Below are positions 62,064-64,000 of a stretch of 64,000 nucleotides of DNA, piece by piece. The notes under the pieces were generated by a model. That model ran no database searches and was not told the origin of the DNA. It saw nothing but the letters and a program-made list of their open reading frames with translations. Numbering within the stretch: the stretch's first letter is position 1; every line of letters begins with the position of its first letter. Source of the stretch: Mesorhizobium sp. B2-3-12 (GTDB lineage: Bacteria; Pseudomonadota; Alphaproteobacteria; Rhizobiales; Rhizobiaceae); contig NZ_VFVR01000008.1 in the NCBI RefSeq assembly GCF_006442205.1, positions 1 through 64,000 of the forward strand, in the 5' to 3' direction. The translations under genes were made by a program, and so were the position numbers.

Positions 62064-62297
62064 TTAGGTTCCCGACTTGTTCACGGCAACTTCGTCGAAC
62101 TCCGCCTCGATGCTATTGCTCACAGGCTTCTGGGCAACGGCTCCGTCCAAAGGCTCTCCATCGAACCCCTTAAGCCACGCGTCGGCCTGCTCCTGCCAAA
62201 ACTCGGGCACGGCGCGCTCCTTGCCGTCCTTGCGCGCCTGGACGCCGTACATCCAGGCATAGTTGGCGCGCTCCTGGTCTTTCTTGGCGACAGGCAT
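62064..62297 (-). CDS. Small unknown protein
   Basis: 77 residues. NYAWMYGVQARKDGKERAVP and FWQEQADAWLKGFDGEPLD suggest a small helical accessory protein. 24 bp separate it from DUF768 and 6 bp from the gene upstream, so it belongs to the same operon. Confidence 0.6.
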   Translation of the reverse strand: MPVAKKDQERANYAWMYGVQARKDGKERAVPEFWQEQADAWLKGFDGEPLDGAVAQKPVSNSIEAEFDEVAVNKSGT

Positions 62298-62303
62298 TGA
62301 TCC

Positions 62304-62516
62304 TCACTCCTTACGGTCATGCGGCCGGACAACGTAAGCGAAGGTCCGCTTTTCTCCCTTCGTCTCGGTCACGCGCAGCCAGTCATTTTCCGCGCACCTG
62401 AAAGTGACCGGCTGACCAAGGTGAACCTCAGCCGCTTTGAATGGCAACGATGCCATGACCATAGCAGTCGACACGACCGATGAACCGGCCATGACCTCTA
62501 CCCTATACTGTGCCAC
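62304..62516 (-). CDS. Small unknown protein
   Basis: 70 residues: YRVEVMAGSSVVSTAMVMAS, then LGQPVTFRCAENDWLRVTET, with the look of a small beta barrel. Its start overlaps the end of the DNA ligase gene by 14 bp. Function unknown. Confidence 0.6.
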   Translation of the reverse strand: MAQYRVEVMAGSSVVSTAMVMASLPFKAAEVHLGQPVTFRCAENDWLRVTETKGEKRTFAYVVRPHDRKE

Positions 62517-63387
62517 CTTTCCCTCGTTTATCTTCCCAGAAGTCCACCAGCTTTGCGTGGCGGAGATCCTCCTCGCCCTTCAGCGTTCTGACCCGGCCGA
62601 CCAGACCGGGCTTCAGCCATTCGGCCTTGTCCTTCTTCTGGCCCTTTGGCACTGGCCCGCCGACCTTGCCTTGCACGCGGTCCCACAGGGCCTTTCGCTT
62701 GTCGGCCTTGAACGCGATGAAAGCGCCGCCCCTGTACCGGCCGGCGTCCGCCATGAGCACCTGTGCGGCGTTACCCGGTTCCCGCTTCACGCCGATGATA
62801 TCCATATCCTTCTCTTCAAAGCACTTGATCTTGCGCCACTGATTGGTCGGCCCGCTGCGATAGACGCTGCCTTCCTGTTTCGACACCATCCCTTCGAGAT
62901 TGGCCTTGTCGACGAGGTGGAAGACGGCGTCGCCAGTGCCAGGCATAGCCTCGCTGAACTGGATGCGTCCGCCTCCCAGGATCACGCCATGCAGGATCTC
63001 GCGCCGATCTTCCACGGGCATGGAGCGCAAGTCGTGGCCGTTGAGATGGAGGAGATCGAACGCGACTAGGTACAGATCAGGTGACGGCCGGCGGCCACTG
63101 ACCGCCGCTTGCAGGGCGTGGAAGTCCGACAGGCCGGCATCATTGATCATGATGGTCTCGCCTTCGAAGATGAAGGTGTCGGCCTCGATGCCGGCGGCTT
63201 CTTCGGCGAGGAACCTATATCGGCCGGTCCAGTCAAAGCCGCGCTTGGTGTAGAACCTGATGCCGTCTTCATCCTTGATGACCTGGGTGCGGTAGCCATC
63301 GAATTTGATCTCGTGAATCCATTCATCACCCTTGGGAGGGTCGTCGTACAGTTCGGGCTCCATCGGCCGAATGAACTTCAAACGCAT
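62503..63387 (-). CDS. ATP-dependent DNA ligase (LigC/LigD-ligase type)
   Basis: 294 residues. Nucleotidyltransferase motif I is EIKFDGYRTQVIKDEDG with adenylated Lys28; FIFEGETIMINDAGLSDFHA follows; LEGMVSKQEGSVYRSGPTNQ is motif IV and WRKIKC motif V. An OB-fold-like C-terminal part (about 205-290) completes the catalytic core. No polymerase, nuclease or Ku gene is beside it, so it is a stand-alone ligase, possibly for gap repair. First gene of an operon with three small genes downstream. Confidence 0.9.
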   Translation of the reverse strand: MRLKFIRPMEPELYDDPPKGDEWIHEIKFDGYRTQVIKDEDGIRFYTKRGFDWTGRYRFLAEEAAGIEADTFIFEGETIMINDAGLSDFHALQAAVSGRRPSPDLYLVAFDLLHLNGHDLRSMPVEDRREILHGVILGGGRIQFSEAMPGTGDAVFHLVDKANLEGMVSKQEGSVYRSGPTNQWRKIKCFEEKDMDIIGVKREPGNAAQVLMADAGRYRGGAFIAFKADKRKALWDRVQGKVGGPVPKGQKKDKAEWLKPGLVGRVRTLKGEEDLRHAKLVDFWEDKRGKGGTV

Positions 63388-63509
63388 GCACTGAACTCGT
63401 GGAACGACGATTCAATCAGCTTTGGCTAAAATAGTTCCGAAACTGCAAACGGCATGCCCGATGCAACAAAGCTGAGTGCGCCACGTTGCCACCCACGGGA
63501 GTGGCGACG

Positions 63510-63959
63510 ATGACGAAGTACCAGGTTGAAGAGATCGATGACGACACGGTTGTGCCATTTGGCGTAGTCGTGGCGGATGATCCCATGAAGGCCGCCGAAG
63601 CGGCGGCTGGTGGTAAAAGGGTCTCGCCGAGGGCGCTACAGGATCACTGGTTCCGTGTGGTGGATGAGGCGCAGGCCGCCGTTTACGAGTACAGCTTGGC
63701 TGGCTCCGACGAGCTCCCAGACCCAGAATGGACGGAGTTGTCGGACCTTGGCCCGCCGATCCTTGGCAGGTTGCATGGCGGCGAGCCCGCCAACGACGGC
63801 GTCGATCACTTCTATACGTGCGCTGAATGTGGCCAGAGCGTCGACACGCGTGATCTAAGACAGGTCATGTGGCATGAGGTGCCGGGTCACAGCCGTATCG
63901 AAGCGGAGCCAGCTCCCGCTTCATGTTCCCTGGGGGAGCCAGATTCGACAAGAAATTAG
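63510..63959 (+). CDS. Unknown protein with zinc-ribbon-like end
   Basis: 149 residues from ATG 63510. The N-terminal half is acidic (YQVEEIDDDTVVPFGVVVAD) and the C-terminal half has YTCAECGQSVDTRDLRQVMW followed by HEVPGH, a C-x2-C plus His arrangement. No family recognised. Divergent from the ligase gene. Confidence 0.55.
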   Translation: MTKYQVEEIDDDTVVPFGVVVADDPMKAAEAAAGGKRVSPRALQDHWFRVVDEAQAAVYEYSLAGSDELPDPEWTELSDLGPPILGRLHGGEPANDGVDHFYTCAECGQSVDTRDLRQVMWHEVPGHSRIEAEPAPASCSLGEPDSTRN

Positions 63960-64000
63960 AAAGCGCGCATACTCATCAATAATCGGGGATAGTTGATGCG

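Overview
The window is chromosomal DNA of a high-GC alphaproteobacterium of the order Hyphomicrobiales, most likely Mesorhizobium or a close relative. Evidence: a DUF768 gene (a family I associate with Mesorhizobium), the tkt-gap-pgk-aldolase block, DUF1127, DUF465, DUF1192, DUF4164 and DUF1013/TrcR proteins, and the palindromic intergenic repeats typical of rhizobia.

Positions 1-44900 are core genome, mostly short operons. In order they hold: a TPR protein; zinc-free ribosomal protein L36; an LprI-like protein; purE-purK; an ECF sigma/anti-sigma pair; two small DUF465 proteins; ispG; a lytic transglycosylase; a frameshifted phosphotransferase-like gene; a Stf0-like sulfotransferase; a methyltransferase; a hybrid histidine kinase; a polyprenyl synthase (ispA); mtgA; rpmF; several small regulator/enzyme pairs (HxlR with alpha/beta hydrolase, GST with ArsR and SRPBCC); an MFS exporter; a quinone oxidoreductase; a LuxR regulator; TrcR; a WYL regulator near a DJ-1/PfpI gene; a VOC dioxygenase; then the carbon-metabolism block (class I aldolase, pgk, gap, tkt) with an NhaP2-type antiporter inside it; DUF4164-zapA; a 1-Cys peroxiredoxin; an MBL-fold hydrolase; rpoH; and rluD.

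A tRNA-Glu (CTC) at 44913-44987 marks the left edge of an accessory region that runs to the window end. It carries an excisionase-like HTH, a 900-residue primase-helicase-type replication protein followed by an iteron-like GCGCAA/GCNGCAAA array, an HGGxSTG phage protein, a serine recombinase, two large glycine-rich virion-type proteins, a tail fibre with a collagen-like stalk, a lipoprotein, an SRAP peptidase, an ATP-dependent DNA ligase and many small unknown genes. I see no terminase large subunit, portal, capsid or intact integrase. The element is therefore a decayed prophage, a satellite-like element, or a prophage whose remaining modules lie beyond the window.

The most notable unexplained signals are: (1) a compact, highly paired intergenic segment at about 50823-50969 behind a plausible promoter, a candidate structured RNA; (2) two near-identical perfect 10-bp palindromes, each about 45 bp upstream of a minus-strand gene around the DJ-1 gene, implying an undescribed operator; (3) the iteron-like array behind the replication gene; and (4) two apparent single-base frameshifts (phosphotransferase-like gene and DUF1127 gene).
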